A stretch of DNA of 6,679 bases from an uncultured Chthoniobacterales bacterium (lineage in GTDB: Bacteria > Verrucomicrobiota > Verrucomicrobiae > Chthoniobacterales > UBA10450), in contig CATPCN010000129.1 of the NCBI GenBank assembly GCA_955652855.1, positions 1 through 6,679 of the forward strand, read 5' to 3'. Below are positions 1 through 6,679 of the stretch, in pieces (the first letter of the stretch is position 1; the number at the start of each line of letters is the position of its first letter). The translations under genes and the position numbers were made by a program. Below the pieces are notes generated by a model. That model saw nothing but the letters and a program-made list of their open reading frames with translations. It made no database searches and had not been told where the DNA came from.

Positions 1-20
1 CGCGTGTTGCGCGAAAAAGA

Positions 21-31
21 TGTCGATCTAA
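21..31 (-). repeat. TTAGATCGACA element, copy 3 (contains tsf stop)
   Basis: As at rpoC, the final base of the last tsf codon and the TAG stop (28-30) open the 11-mer, followed by ATCGACA and then a T-rich stretch (CTTTTT). The flanks differ from those of the other copies, so only the short word is repeated, not a longer element. Confidence 0.6.
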
Positions 32-687
32 GCGGCTTGTTCAGCCGTTTTCTCGATCTTCGCCGGAACTGGCGCCTCTTCCGCAAGTGGTTCGCCCACC
101 GAATAACGCGTGAAACGACGAATGACGATGTTCTCACCGAGCTCCGCGATCTTCGAAGCGACCAGCTCCTTGATCGTCTGATCGGGATTCTTAATGAAGC
201 CCTGTTCGAGGAGACAAACAGTGCTGTAAAATTTGTCGAGTTTTCCTTCGACAATTTTTTCCACCACGTTGGCCGGCTTGTCTTTCACCTGTGTCTTATA
301 AATGGCGCGTTCGGCTTCGATTGTCTTTGCCGGTACCTCTTCGCGATGCACGTAAAGCGGATGCGCCGCGGCGATGTGCAGCGTGATGTCCTTCACGAAC
401 CCGCGGAAGTTCTCATTCTTCGCGACGAAATCGGTCTCGCAATTTACTTCGACAAGCACGCCGACTTTCCCTTGAAGGTGAATGTAGGAAGCGACGATGC
501 CTTCCTTCGTGGTGCGCAACGCCTTCTTGCTCGCGCCGGCGATGCCTTTTGCGCGCAGTGACGCCTCAGCCTTTTCCAAATCGCCGCCCGTCTCGGCCAA
601 CGCGCGTTTGCAATCCATGAAACCGGCATTGGTTTTCTCGCGCAGTTTTTTTACGAGTTGTGGATCGACATCTGCCTTTGTGGTCAT
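28..687 (-). CDS. tsf: Translation elongation factor EF-Ts (short form)
   Basis: This 219-residue protein is the nucleotide exchange factor that releases GDP from EF-Tu during translation elongation. The N-terminal UBA-like domain covers about 8-48 and includes TNAGFMDCKRALAETGGDLE (19-38). The signature CETDFVAKNENF (83-94) holds the TDFV motif (85-88) that contacts EF-Tu near its Mg2+ site. The core ends with ENIVIRRFTRYSVGE (185-199), followed by a 20-residue Ala/Pro/Glu-rich tail likely to be flexible. E. coli EF-Ts has about 283 residues with a duplicated core subdomain and a coiled coil. This shorter protein resembles the single-core type, which occurs in several bacterial phyla, so it is not read as a truncation. 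The stop TAG is embedded in a TTAGATCGACA repeat. The next gene lies outside the left edge; pyrH is a common neighbour but cannot be seen. Confidence 0.97.
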   Translation of the reverse strand: MTTKADVDPQLVKKLREKTNAGFMDCKRALAETGGDLEKAEASLRAKGIAGASKKALRTTKEGIVASYIHLQGKVGVLVEVNCETDFVAKNENFRGFVKDITLHIAAAHPLYVHREEVPAKTIEAERAIYKTQVKDKPANVVEKIVEGKLDKFYSTVCLLEQGFIKNPDQTIKELVASKIAELGENIVIRRFTRYSVGEPLAEEAPVPAKIEKTAEQAA

Positions 688-734
688 AAAACGTTCGGCG
701 CTCGCCGTTGAATTTTTGGAATGGCCGCCAGCTG
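688..734 (-). promoter_or_regulatory. rpsB-tsf spacer with short hairpin and T-rich start region
   Basis: The 47-nt spacer has a small perfect hairpin, CGGC with GCCG around the loop GAGC (696-707), followed by AACG, four Ts and the tsf ATG. The stem is only 4 bp, too weak to call a terminator. The heptamer AACGGCG (complement of 703-709) is the same word found at the 5' side of the rpsB leader. No Shine-Dalgarno is visible, so tsf translation may depend on coupling to rpsB or on the U-rich leader. Confidence 0.35.
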
Positions 735-1466
735 CTACGCTGAGACGCCAGCCATCTCGACCTGTTCGCGCATGCGCGCTTCCCCGCTGGCCGAGACAAT
801 TGCATCGACAAGTTTTTGTAACACGACGCGGATCGCCCGAATCGCGTCGTCATTTCCGGCGATCGGATAATCAATCACCTCTGGATCGGCATTTGTATCG
901 ACGATCGCCACCGTGGGAATGCCCAGGCGCCGCGCCTCACTCACTGCATTTTGTTCGCGGGGCGTGTCGATCACAACCATTGCATCGGGCAACTGCGACA
1001 TCTCAAGAATTCCATCGAGATTGCGGCGAAGTTTTACCGCCTCGCGATTGAGCGCAGCCAATTCCTGCTTGCCCATCTTTTTGTAATCGGGCGACTGCTC
1101 GATCTGCTCGATGTATTTCAACCGACCGATGCTTTTGCGGATCGTGGCCAGATTCGTGAGCGTTCCGCCCAGCCAGCGCTGATTGACATAAAATTGTCCA
1201 CACGCCACAGCCGCTTCCTTAATCGCCTCCTGCGCCTGCTTTTTGCAGCCGACAAACAAAATCTTGCCGCCGCGCTTCGCCACTTCCTGGAGAAAATCGG
1301 TCGCGCGATGAAGCTGCTTCACCGTTTTATCGAGATTGATGATGTAAATCTGGTTGCGCTTCTCGAAAATGAACGGCTTCATCTTCGGGTTCCAGCGTTT
1401 GGTCTGATGACCAAAGTGAACGCCTGCTTCGAGAAGCTCGGGCACTAATTCTGTCGTTGTCGCCAT
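735..1466 (-). CDS. rpsB: 30S ribosomal protein S2
   Basis: This 243-residue protein is ribosomal protein S2, a late-assembling component at the neck and back of the 30S subunit, where it contacts S1 in bacteria that have S1. Conserved blocks run the full length: LLEAGVHFGHQTKRWNPKMK (11-30), ILFVGCKKQAQ (69-79), YVNQRWLGGTLTN (93-105), AMVVIDTPREQNAVSEARRL (162-181) and the closing AIVDTNADPEVIDYPIAGND (187-206). Length matches the E. coli protein (about 240). The start is the ATG preceding the conserved N-terminus, and it lacks a Shine-Dalgarno sequence because the hairpin and T-run of the leader occupy that position. The stop is TAG. It lies 47 nt upstream of tsf, a pairing conserved across bacteria, so both are expected to be on one transcript. 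Confidence 0.98.
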   Translation of the reverse strand: MATTTELVPELLEAGVHFGHQTKRWNPKMKPFIFEKRNQIYIINLDKTVKQLHRATDFLQEVAKRGGKILFVGCKKQAQEAIKEAAVACGQFYVNQRWLGGTLTNLATIRKSIGRLKYIEQIEQSPDYKKMGKQELAALNREAVKLRRNLDGILEMSQLPDAMVVIDTPREQNAVSEARRLGIPTVAIVDTNADPEVIDYPIAGNDDAIRAIRVVLQKLVDAIVSASGEARMREQVEMAGVSA

Positions 1467-1469
1467 AGG

Positions 1470-1500
1470 AAAAAATGCCGACCGCGACGCGCGGAACGGC
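1470..1500 (-). terminator. Intrinsic terminator-like hairpin directly before rpsB ATG
   Basis: On the coding strand the sequence is GCCG, TT, CCGCG, a CGT loop, CGCGG, T, CGGC, A and then six Ts. The outer stem of 4 bp (1497-1500 with 1477-1480) and inner stem of 5 bp (1490-1494 with 1482-1486) are all G-C pairs, separated by a small TT/T internal loop. The T-run (1470-1475) ends three nucleotides before the rpsB ATG at 1464-1466. This is the architecture of a rho-independent terminator. An unconditional terminator here would silence rpsB and tsf, so if real it is probably an attenuator, a partial terminator or a translational operator. Confidence 0.5.
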
Positions 1501-1568
1501 GGACGGGGAAGATGCTACACACTGCCGGGGAAGGCAACCGCAATTTCCAACAGTTTACGACGCCGTTT

Positions 1569-1576
1569 GATCGACA
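1569..1576 (+). repeat. GATCGACA core after the adenosyltransferase stop, inverted orientation
   Basis: The core octamer of the element occurs 7 nt beyond the adenosyltransferase TGA (1584-1586) but on the opposite strand from the three longer copies. The neighbouring bases (TTTGATCGACAATT on the plus strand) resemble the rpoB-rpoC copy (TTTAGATCGACAATTTT on the minus strand), though without the adjacent A. With it, four of the five gene 3' ends in the window carry the octamer within about 15 nt of the stop; rpsB is the exception. Confidence 0.4.
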
Positions 1577-1583
1577 ATTCACT

Positions 1584-2126
1584 TCAGTTTCTCTTGGCGT
1601 GACGCGTTTTATCCGCGCCGCGCGCCAGAAGCCAACACAAATCAGAAAGCCGATTCAAGTAGCGCAAAATTTCGCCGTTGAAATTTTTTGGATCGACAAT
1701 GAGTTGAGCGACGCGACGCTCAGCACGTCGGCAAGTCGTGCGAGCAACGTCGAGAGCCGCCGAAGTCAAACCTTCGCCGGGAATCACCCAATCTTTGAAC
1801 TGCTTTCCCTTCTCAAGATCGACAATCAGCGCCGTCAGGCGATCGACCATTGCCGCGGTCGTAAACTGAAAACCATCTTTGGCGTAGCGCGCCAGATCTT
1901 CCTGCGCAGTGGCGAGTTCACCCATCACGATGATGAGCTCTTTTTGAATCGCATGGATTTGATCGACAAGAACCGCGTCGGTCGTCGAAGCGCGCGCGAA
2001 ACCGAGCACGGCGTTGAGTTCATCGACGGAACCGTACGCTTCGACGCGCGGATCGGTCTTCGGTACGCGGCGCCCGTACATGAGCGAAGTGTCGCCCGCG
2101 TCGCCCGTTTTCGTTGCGATGGACAT
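1584..2126 (-). CDS. PduO-type ATP:cob(I)alamin (corrinoid) adenosyltransferase
   Basis: This 180-residue cytoplasmic enzyme should transfer the adenosyl group of ATP to cob(I)alamin, making adenosylcobalamin. The family signature is complete: the N-terminal ATP loop TKTGDAGDTSL (5-15), RVEAYGSVDELN (27-38) with D35, ARTTCRRAERRV (128-139) with R129 and R133, and RYLNRLSDL (155-163) with N158. By comparison with the Lactobacillus reuteri enzyme these match D35, R128, R132 and N156. The residue matching its F112, which crowds the lower face of the corrin, appears to be W113 (WVIPGEG). The length is normal for the single-domain form, and the start is set by the conserved N-terminus just after the ATG. 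No Shine-Dalgarno is visible. Its position between rpoC and rpsB is unexpected, since no other cobalamin gene lies in the window. The symbol is left blank because pduO, cobO and MMAB-type names are used loosely for this family. Confidence 0.93.
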   Translation of the reverse strand: MSIATKTGDAGDTSLMYGRRVPKTDPRVEAYGSVDELNAVLGFARASTTDAVLVDQIHAIQKELIIVMGELATAQEDLARYAKDGFQFTTAAMVDRLTALIVDLEKGKQFKDWVIPGEGLTSAALDVARTTCRRAERRVAQLIVDPKNFNGEILRYLNRLSDLCWLLARGADKTRHAKRN

Positions 2127-2137
2127 AGACGCTAAGG

Positions 2138-2159
2138 CGAATCAGCTGCCGCCGATTCG
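2138..2159 (-). other. Inverted repeat in the rpoC-adenosyltransferase spacer
   Basis: The 57-nt spacer contains a perfect 6-bp inverted repeat, CGAATC at 2138-2143 and GATTCG at 2154-2159, around a 10-nt GC-rich loop. No T-run follows on the coding strand, so it does not look like an intrinsic terminator. It could be a stabilising or processing hairpin at the 3' end of the rpoC message, or chance. The remaining spacer shows no Shine-Dalgarno sequence before the downstream ATG. Confidence 0.35.
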
Positions 2160-2176
2160 ACGTTTCGCATTGGCAA

Positions 2177-2187
2177 TGTCGATCTAA
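2177..2187 (-). repeat. TTAGATCGACA element, copy 2 (contains rpoC stop)
   Basis: The last base of the final rpoC codon plus the TAG stop (2184-2186) form the first four bases of TTAGATCGACA. The match to the tsf copy extends one base further (TTAGATCGACAT). The downstream part lies in the spacer before the adenosyltransferase. Confidence 0.6.
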
Positions 2188-5100
2188 CCGATCGCCGGTT
2201 GCGGCTCGACTTCTTCCACGAGCGACGCGCCGATCGGTTCACCTTTCTCGATGAGTTTGATCTCGCGATGCTGAGGGAAACCAGTTCCCGCCGGAATCAA
2301 GTGACCCATGATCACGTTTTCCTTGAATCCGCGGAGCCGATCCACTTTGCCGAGCGTGGCGGCTTCGGTCAGCACGCGCGTCGTGTCCTGGAATGACGCA
2401 GCAGAAATGAAGCTGTCGGTTTCGAGCGAAGCCTTGGTGATGCCGAGCAAGACCGGTGTCGCTTCCGCGGGCTTGCCACCCTGCTCGACAACGCGTGTGT
2501 TTTCCGCCTCGAAATCGAGCCGGTCCACTTGATCGCCCCACAGCAACGATGTGTCGCCAGGATCTGTGATCTTCACCTTGCGCAACATTTGTCGCACGAT
2601 GATCTCGATGTGTTTGTCGTTAATCTCGACGCCTTGCAGCCGATAAACTTCCTGCACTTCGTTCACCAAGTGCTCCTGCAAATCCTGCGGTCCGCAAACT
2701 TCGAGAATTTCGTGCGGAACGACCGGACCTTCAGTGAGCTGCTGGCCCTTCTTCACGAAGTCGCCTTTGAAAACGATGATATGTTTGGTCAGCGAAATGA
2801 GATGTTCTTCCTCGGAACCCGTCTCCGGATCTTTCAAAATCAACTTCCGCTTGCCGCGAACCGTTCCACCCATCTCAACGACGCCGTCGATCTTCGCGAT
2901 CTCGGCCGCGTCTTTCGGCCGGCGCGCTTCGAATAATTCAGCCACACGCGGCAGACCGCCCGTGATGTCCTTTGTCTTGGCCACTTTTCGTGGCGTCTTC
3001 GCCAGCAATGCGCCCGCGCGAACTTTCTGGCCTTGTTCGACAATGACGTGCGCGCCTGCCGGAATCGAATAGCTCGAGAGCACTTCTTTCTTGTCGCCCA
3101 TCACAACGATCTGCGGATGCAAATCTTCTTTGTGCTCGATGATGACCGTGCCCATCAGGCCGGTCGCTTCATCGACATCGCGCTTGATCGTCACGCCCGC
3201 GATCATGTCGCGGAACTCGATCTTGCCGCCTTTCTCGGTGAGAATCGGGACGTTGTACGGATCCCATTGCACGAACGTCTCGCCTTTCTTCACCTTCCCG
3301 CCATCATTCTTCGCGACCATCGAACCGATCACGATGTTGTAGCGTTCGAGCTCGCGGCCTTCCTCGTTGTGCACGCTGATCGAGCCGTTCTTGTTCAAAA
3401 CAATCCAACTACCATCGAGCGCTTGCACCGTGCGCAAATCATTGAAGCGAATCGTGCCGTCGTTTTTCGCTTTCACGATCGGTTGCTTGAATGTCTGACT
3501 GGCCGTGCCGCCGATGTGGAACGTCCGCATCGTTAACTGCGTGCCCGGTTCGCCGATCGATTGCGCAGCGATGATGCCGACTGCTTCGCCGAGTTTCACA
3601 TATTGGCCGGTGGCGAGATTGCGTCCGTAACACATGGCGCAAACACCGCGGCCACATTCGCAAGTCAGCACCGAACGAATCTTGAGCTGCTCGACTCCGA
3701 TACGCTGCAAATTATTCGCGATTGTTTCATCGATGAGCTGATTCGCTTTGACCACTTTCTTTTTCTTTTCGACAGGATCGACAATCGTCTCGCAACTGAC
3801 GCGACCAATGATACGCGTGGCAAGATCGACAACTTCTTCGTCGCCTTCGTAAATGGAACGAACCGTGATGCCGTTGACCGTGCCGCAATCCATTTCGTTG
3901 ATGATTACGTCCTGCGATGCGTCCACAAGTTTGCGCGTGAGATAACCGGAATCCGCCGTTTTGAGCGCGGTATCGGCCAAACCTTTGCGCGCACCGTGGG
4001 TCGAGATGAAATATTCCAGCACGCTCAAGCCTTCGCGGAAGTTTGAAGTAATCGGACGCTCGATGATTTCGCCGGAAGGCTTTGCCATCAAACCGCGCAT
4101 GCCGGCAAGTTGTCGAACTTGTTGACGATTGCCGCGCGCGCCCGAATCCACCATCAGGTAAACTGGATTGAGTTCCTTGCGACCTTCATTGTGCTCGAGA
4201 GTGCGGAACATGACGCTGGAGATTTCGTCGCCCGCGTGCGTCCAGATGTCGATGATCTTATTGTAACGCTCGCCGTCCGTGATGATGCCTTTTCGATATT
4301 GCTGCTCGACTTGCCGGATCTGCTTGTAAGCGCTTTCCAATTCTGTCTGCTTTTCTTTCGGGATGATCATGTCCGAAATGCCGATCGAGATGCCGGCTTT
4401 GGTCGCTTCCGCGAAACCGAGCTCTTTAAGCTTATCGAGTGTCTCGACGGTGCCATTCTGGCCGGCCACTTGGTAACACCGCCAGATGATGTCGCTAAGT
4501 TGCTTTTTCCCGGCCGCCTTGTTGAAAAACCCCAGCTTGTCGGGCCAGATCTCATTGAAAATGACACGGCCTGCGGTTGTTTCGATGACCCGTTCCGTGG
4601 GATCCCCGTAAATCGTTTCCTTACCCACGTCTGGATTTTTCAGCCGGATTCGGTCGTGCGTTTTTACCGCTCCATCGGCCATCGCAAATTCCACTTCAGT
4701 CGCATTCGCAAACAGCGGCAGGCGCGATTCAACCGCGGTTCCCGTCGCGCGTCGCGGATTTTGCGTGAGATAATAGCAACCGAGCGTGATGTCCTGCGAC
4801 GGTGTCGTGATCGGTTTGCCGCTCGACGGAGAGAAAATATTGTTCGGCGCGAGCATGAGCATGCGCGCTTCCATTTGCGCTTCGACAGACAGCGGCACGT
4901 GCACGGCCATTTGGTCGCCATCGAAGTCAGCGTTGTAAGCCGTGCAAACGAGCGGGTGGATGCGGATCGCTTCGCCTTCGATTAACTGCGGCTCAAACGC
5001 TTGGATCGACAATCGGTGCAGCGTCGGCGCGCGATTGAGCAGCACCGGATGACCCTTTGTAACTTCTTCGAGAATGTCCCAAACCTCAGGCGTTTGGCGC

Positions 5101-6308
5101 TCGATCATTTTCTTCGCGCTGCGCACCGTGTGGACGTAGCCAAGATCTTTCAGCCGCCGAATGATGAATGGCTCGAACAAAACGAGCGCCATCTTTTTCG
5201 GCAGACCGCACTGATGCAGTTTCAATTCTGGCCCGATCACAATGACCGAGCGGCCCGAATAATCGACGCGCTTGCCGAGAAGATTTTGACGGAAGCGGCC
5301 GCCTTTTCCCTTGAGCATATCGCTCAATGATTTGAGCGGACGATTGCCGGCGCCGGTGACGGCGCGACCGTGACGGCCATTGTCGAACAAAGCGTCGACC
5401 GCTTCCTGCAACATTCGTTTCTCGTTTCGAATGATGACGTCTGGCGTTTTGAGCTGGAGCAAATTCTTGAGACGATTGTTGCGATTGATGACGCGACGAT
5501 AAAGATCGTTGAGGTCCGAGGTCGCGAACCGGCCGCCTTCCAGCGGAACGAGCGGACGCAAATCCGGCGGAATGACCGGCAGAACATCGAGAACCATCCA
5601 GTCCGGCCGCGCGTGCGATGAAGTGAATCCTTGCACGAGCTTGAGACGCTTCGCGAGTTTCTTGCGAATCTGTTTGCTCTTCGTCGCGCCCATCGCCTTC
5701 TCCAGCTCTTTGTTGAGCTTGTTGAGATCGATTTCGGCGAGAAGTTTTTTCACCGCTTCCGCGCCCATGCCGGCGACGAATTTTTCGCCGTACTGTTCCT
5801 GCGCCTCACGATATTCCACTTCATTGAGCAACTGCGTTTTTTGCAGCGGCGTTTCGCCTGGATCAATGACGATGTAATCCTCGTAATAAATGACGCGTTC
5901 GAGTTGCCGCGCGCTCATGTCGAGCATCAAGCCCAACCGCGACGGCATGCATTTATAAAACCAGATGTGCGAAACCGGCACGGCCAGCTCTATGTGGCCC
6001 ATGCGTTCGCGACGCACGCGCGCGAGCGTGACTTCCACGCCGCAGCGATCGCAAATCACGCCCTTGTGTTTGATGCGCTTGTATTTTCCGCACGAGCATT
6101 CCCAATCGCGCGTCGGTCCGAAAATTCGTTCGCAGAAAAGTCCGCCCTTTTCCGGTTTGAACGTTCGATAGTTGATCGTCTCCGGATTTTTGACTTCGCC
6201 TTTGCTCCAAGACCGCATCGTGTCGCTTGACGCAACACCGATCGCGACTTGGTCAAAACCGACGGGCCGCTCTTCGCCCACTAACTCACGCCAGGAATGT
6301 TCGTTCAT
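2184..6308 (-). CDS. rpoC: DNA-directed RNA polymerase subunit beta', complete
   Basis: This 1374-residue protein is the largest subunit of core RNA polymerase and holds the catalytic Mg2+ ion. The N-terminal zinc-binding site uses C71, C73, C86 and C89. The rudder/lid region with [18 protein letters not shown] lies near 345-362. The catalytic loop NADFDGDQM spans 459-467, with the three Mg2+-binding aspartates D461, D463 and D465 (codon of D461 at 4926-4928). The bridge helix region ([20 protein letters not shown]) covers about 764-783. The second zinc site is C839, C883, C890 and C893. The first half of the trigger loop ([20 protein letters not shown]) is at 911-930. About 175 residues then precede [20 protein letters not shown] (1112-1131), which matches the SI3-type insertion of E. 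coli beta'. The C-terminal [20 protein letters not shown] is intact, and length is close to E. coli (1407). The chosen start matches the family N-terminus. No frameshift or missing catalytic residue is seen. Confidence 0.98.
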   Translation of the reverse strand: MNEHSWRELVGEERPVGFDQVAIGVASSDTMRSWSKGEVKNPETINYRTFKPEKGGLFCERIFGPTRDWECSCGKYKRIKHKGVICDRCGVEVTLARVRRERMGHIELAVPVSHIWFYKCMPSRLGLMLDMSARQLERVIYYEDYIVIDPGETPLQKTQLLNEVEYREAQEQYGEKFVAGMGAEAVKKLLAEIDLNKLNKELEKAMGATKSKQIRKKLAKRLKLVQGFTSSHARPDWMVLDVLPVIPPDLRPLVPLEGGRFATSDLNDLYRRVINRNNRLKNLLQLKTPDVIIRNEKRMLQEAVDALFDNGRHGRAVTGAGNRPLKSLSDMLKGKGGRFRQNLLGKRVDYSGRSVIVIGPELKLHQCGLPKKMALVLFEPFIIRRLKDLGYVHTVRSAKKMIERQTPEVWDILEEVTKGHPVLLNRAPTLHRLSIQAFEPQLIEGEAIRIHPLVCTAYNADFDGDQMAVHVPLSVEAQMEARMLMLAPNNIFSPSSGKPITTPSQDITLGCYYLTQNPRRATGTAVESRLPLFANATEVEFAMADGAVKTHDRIRLKNPDVGKETIYGDPTERVIETTAGRVIFNEIWPDKLGFFNKAAGKKQLSDIIWRCYQVAGQNGTVETLDKLKELGFAEATKAGISIGISDMIIPKEKQTELESAYKQIRQVEQQYRKGIITDGERYNKIIDIWTHAGDEISSVMFRTLEHNEGRKELNPVYLMVDSGARGNRQQVRQLAGMRGLMAKPSGEIIERPITSNFREGLSVLEYFISTHGARKGLADTALKTADSGYLTRKLVDASQDVIINEMDCGTVNGITVRSIYEGDEEVVDLATRIIGRVSCETIVDPVEKKKKVVKANQLIDETIANNLQRIGVEQLKIRSVLTCECGRGVCAMCYGRNLATGQYVKLGEAVGIIAAQSIGEPGTQLTMRTFHIGGTASQTFKQPIVKAKNDGTIRFNDLRTVQALDGSWIVLNKNGSISVHNEEGRELERYNIVIGSMVAKNDGGKVKKGETFVQWDPYNVPILTEKGGKIEFRDMIAGVTIKRDVDEATGLMGTVIIEHKEDLHPQIVVMGDKKEVLSSYSIPAGAHVIVEQGQKVRAGALLAKTPRKVAKTKDITGGLPRVAELFEARRPKDAAEIAKIDGVVEMGGTVRGKRKLILKDPETGSEEEHLISLTKHIIVFKGDFVKKGQQLTEGPVVPHEILEVCGPQDLQEHLVNEVQEVYRLQGVEINDKHIEIIVRQMLRKVKITDPGDTSLLWGDQVDRLDFEAENTRVVEQGGKPAEATPVLLGITKASLETDSFISAASFQDTTRVLTEAATLGKVDRLRGFKENVIMGHLIPAGTGFPQHREIKLIEKGEPIGASLVEEVEPQPAIG

Positions 6309-6338
6309 GATTATTTAAAAAATTGTCGATCTAAAAAC
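6309..6338 (-). promoter_or_regulatory. rpoB-rpoC spacer, A/T-rich, without Shine-Dalgarno
   Basis: This 30-nt spacer reads on the coding strand GTTTTTAGATCGACA followed by ATTTTTTAAATAATC and then the rpoC ATG. No GGAG, AGGA or GAGG core is present at any useful distance from the start. Either initiation depends on an unstructured A/U-rich leader or rpoC is translated by coupling to rpoB. The spacer holds one copy of the 11-mer TTAGATCGACA described separately. Confidence 0.6.
6324..6334 (-). repeat. TTAGATCGACA element, copy 1 (after rpoB)
   Basis: On the coding strand TTAGATCGACA begins 4 nt after the rpoB TAA and lies wholly in the rpoB-rpoC spacer. Here the TAG inside the element is out of the rpoB frame and is not used as a stop. 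It is identical over 11 nt to the elements at the 3' ends of rpoC and tsf. Confidence 0.6.

Positions 6339-6679
<341 letters not shown>

Larger units (their letters stand above)
1467..1583 (-). promoter_or_regulatory. rpsB leader with possible terminator/antiterminator switch
   Basis: The 117-nt spacer between the adenosyltransferase stop and the rpsB ATG is the longest in the window. On the coding strand an upstream heptamer AACGGCG (complement of 1561-1567) is perfectly complementary to CGCCGTT (complement of 1495-1501). The latter forms the 5' outer arm of the terminator-like hairpin at 1477-1500, so the two pairings exclude each other. The leader also holds a direct repeat, CTTCCCCG, at 1526-1533 and 1504-1511. 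No Shine-Dalgarno is present. Regulation by S2 protein or by transcription attenuation is an inference; the complementarity itself is seen directly. Confidence 0.4.

Noticed and set aside
248..260. TCGACAATTTTTT in tsf matching the rpoB-rpoC spacer word over 13 bases
   Set aside because: It is on the opposite strand relative to the genes and is explained by coding for Lys-Ile-Val-Glu within conserved EF-Ts sequence, so I do not count it as a copy of the element.
951..1448. Plus-strand open frame of 165 codons opposite rpsB
   Set aside because: It is a shadow of the S2 coding sequence with no independent signals such as a ribosome-binding site or recognisable domain.
1514..1543. Possible promoter for rpsB: TTGCGG, 18 nt, TGTAGC on the minus strand
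   Set aside because: Both hexamers match sigma-70 consensus at only about half their positions, so the pair is no better than expected by chance in a 117-nt leader.
1512..2135. Plus-strand open frame of 207 codons opposite the adenosyltransferase
   Set aside because: The minus-strand frame gives a complete, recognisable PduO-type protein, and the plus-strand translation has no family resemblance.
2138..2159. Terminator between rpoC and the adenosyltransferase
   Set aside because: The 6-bp inverted repeat has a 10-nt loop and is followed by CCTTAGC, not a T-run, so it does not meet the pattern of an intrinsic terminator.
4110..4985. Plus-strand open frame of 291 codons opposite rpoC
   Set aside because: It lies entirely antisense to highly conserved rpoC, including its active-site region. 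The translation is rich in Arg, Asp, Phe and His without a recognisable domain, and long antisense frames are common opposite genes with this codon usage.
6043..6052. GCGATCGC palindrome resembling cyanobacterial HIP1
   Set aside because: I find a single copy inside conserved rpoC, and the protein features do not suggest a cyanobacterium.

Overview
All five genes in this window lie on the minus strand and are core information-processing genes plus one cofactor gene. In transcription order, right to left, they are: the 3' end of rpoB (RNA polymerase beta), complete rpoC (beta'), a PduO-type corrinoid adenosyltransferase, rpsB (ribosomal protein S2) and tsf (elongation factor EF-Ts). Spacers are 30, 57, 117 and 47 nt, so one operon or two overlapping transcription units is likely. 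No non-coding stretch exceeds 300 bases, and I see no mobile element, CRISPR array, tRNA or rRNA.

The organism is a bacterium of moderate to slightly high GC by eye. The beta' subunit has an insertion in the trigger loop (SI3-type) and an N-terminus resembling those of the Planctomycetes-Verrucomicrobia-Chlamydiae group; EF-Ts is the short form. My best guess is Verrucomicrobiota, possibly a soil Chthoniobacterales-like lineage. This is inference from remembered protein features, not a database match.

The proteins themselves are ordinary and appear intact. RNA polymerase beta and beta' form the catalytic core of transcription, while S2 and EF-Ts serve translation. The adenosyltransferase, which makes coenzyme B12, is the odd gene in this setting.

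The interest is in the spacers. (1) The 11-mer TTAGATCGACA, read on the coding strand, occurs three times, each at the 3' end of a gene: just after rpoB, and overlapping the TAG stops of rpoC and tsf. Its core GATCGACA occurs 12 times in the window, and a further copy in opposite orientation follows the adenosyltransferase stop. (2) The 117-nt leader of rpsB contains a GC-rich hairpin followed by six Ts that end three bases before the ATG. An upstream heptamer is perfectly complementary to the 5' side of this hairpin, as expected of a terminator/antiterminator switch. (3) None of the four visible start codons has a recognisable Shine-Dalgarno sequence; three have T-rich or A/T-rich leaders instead.
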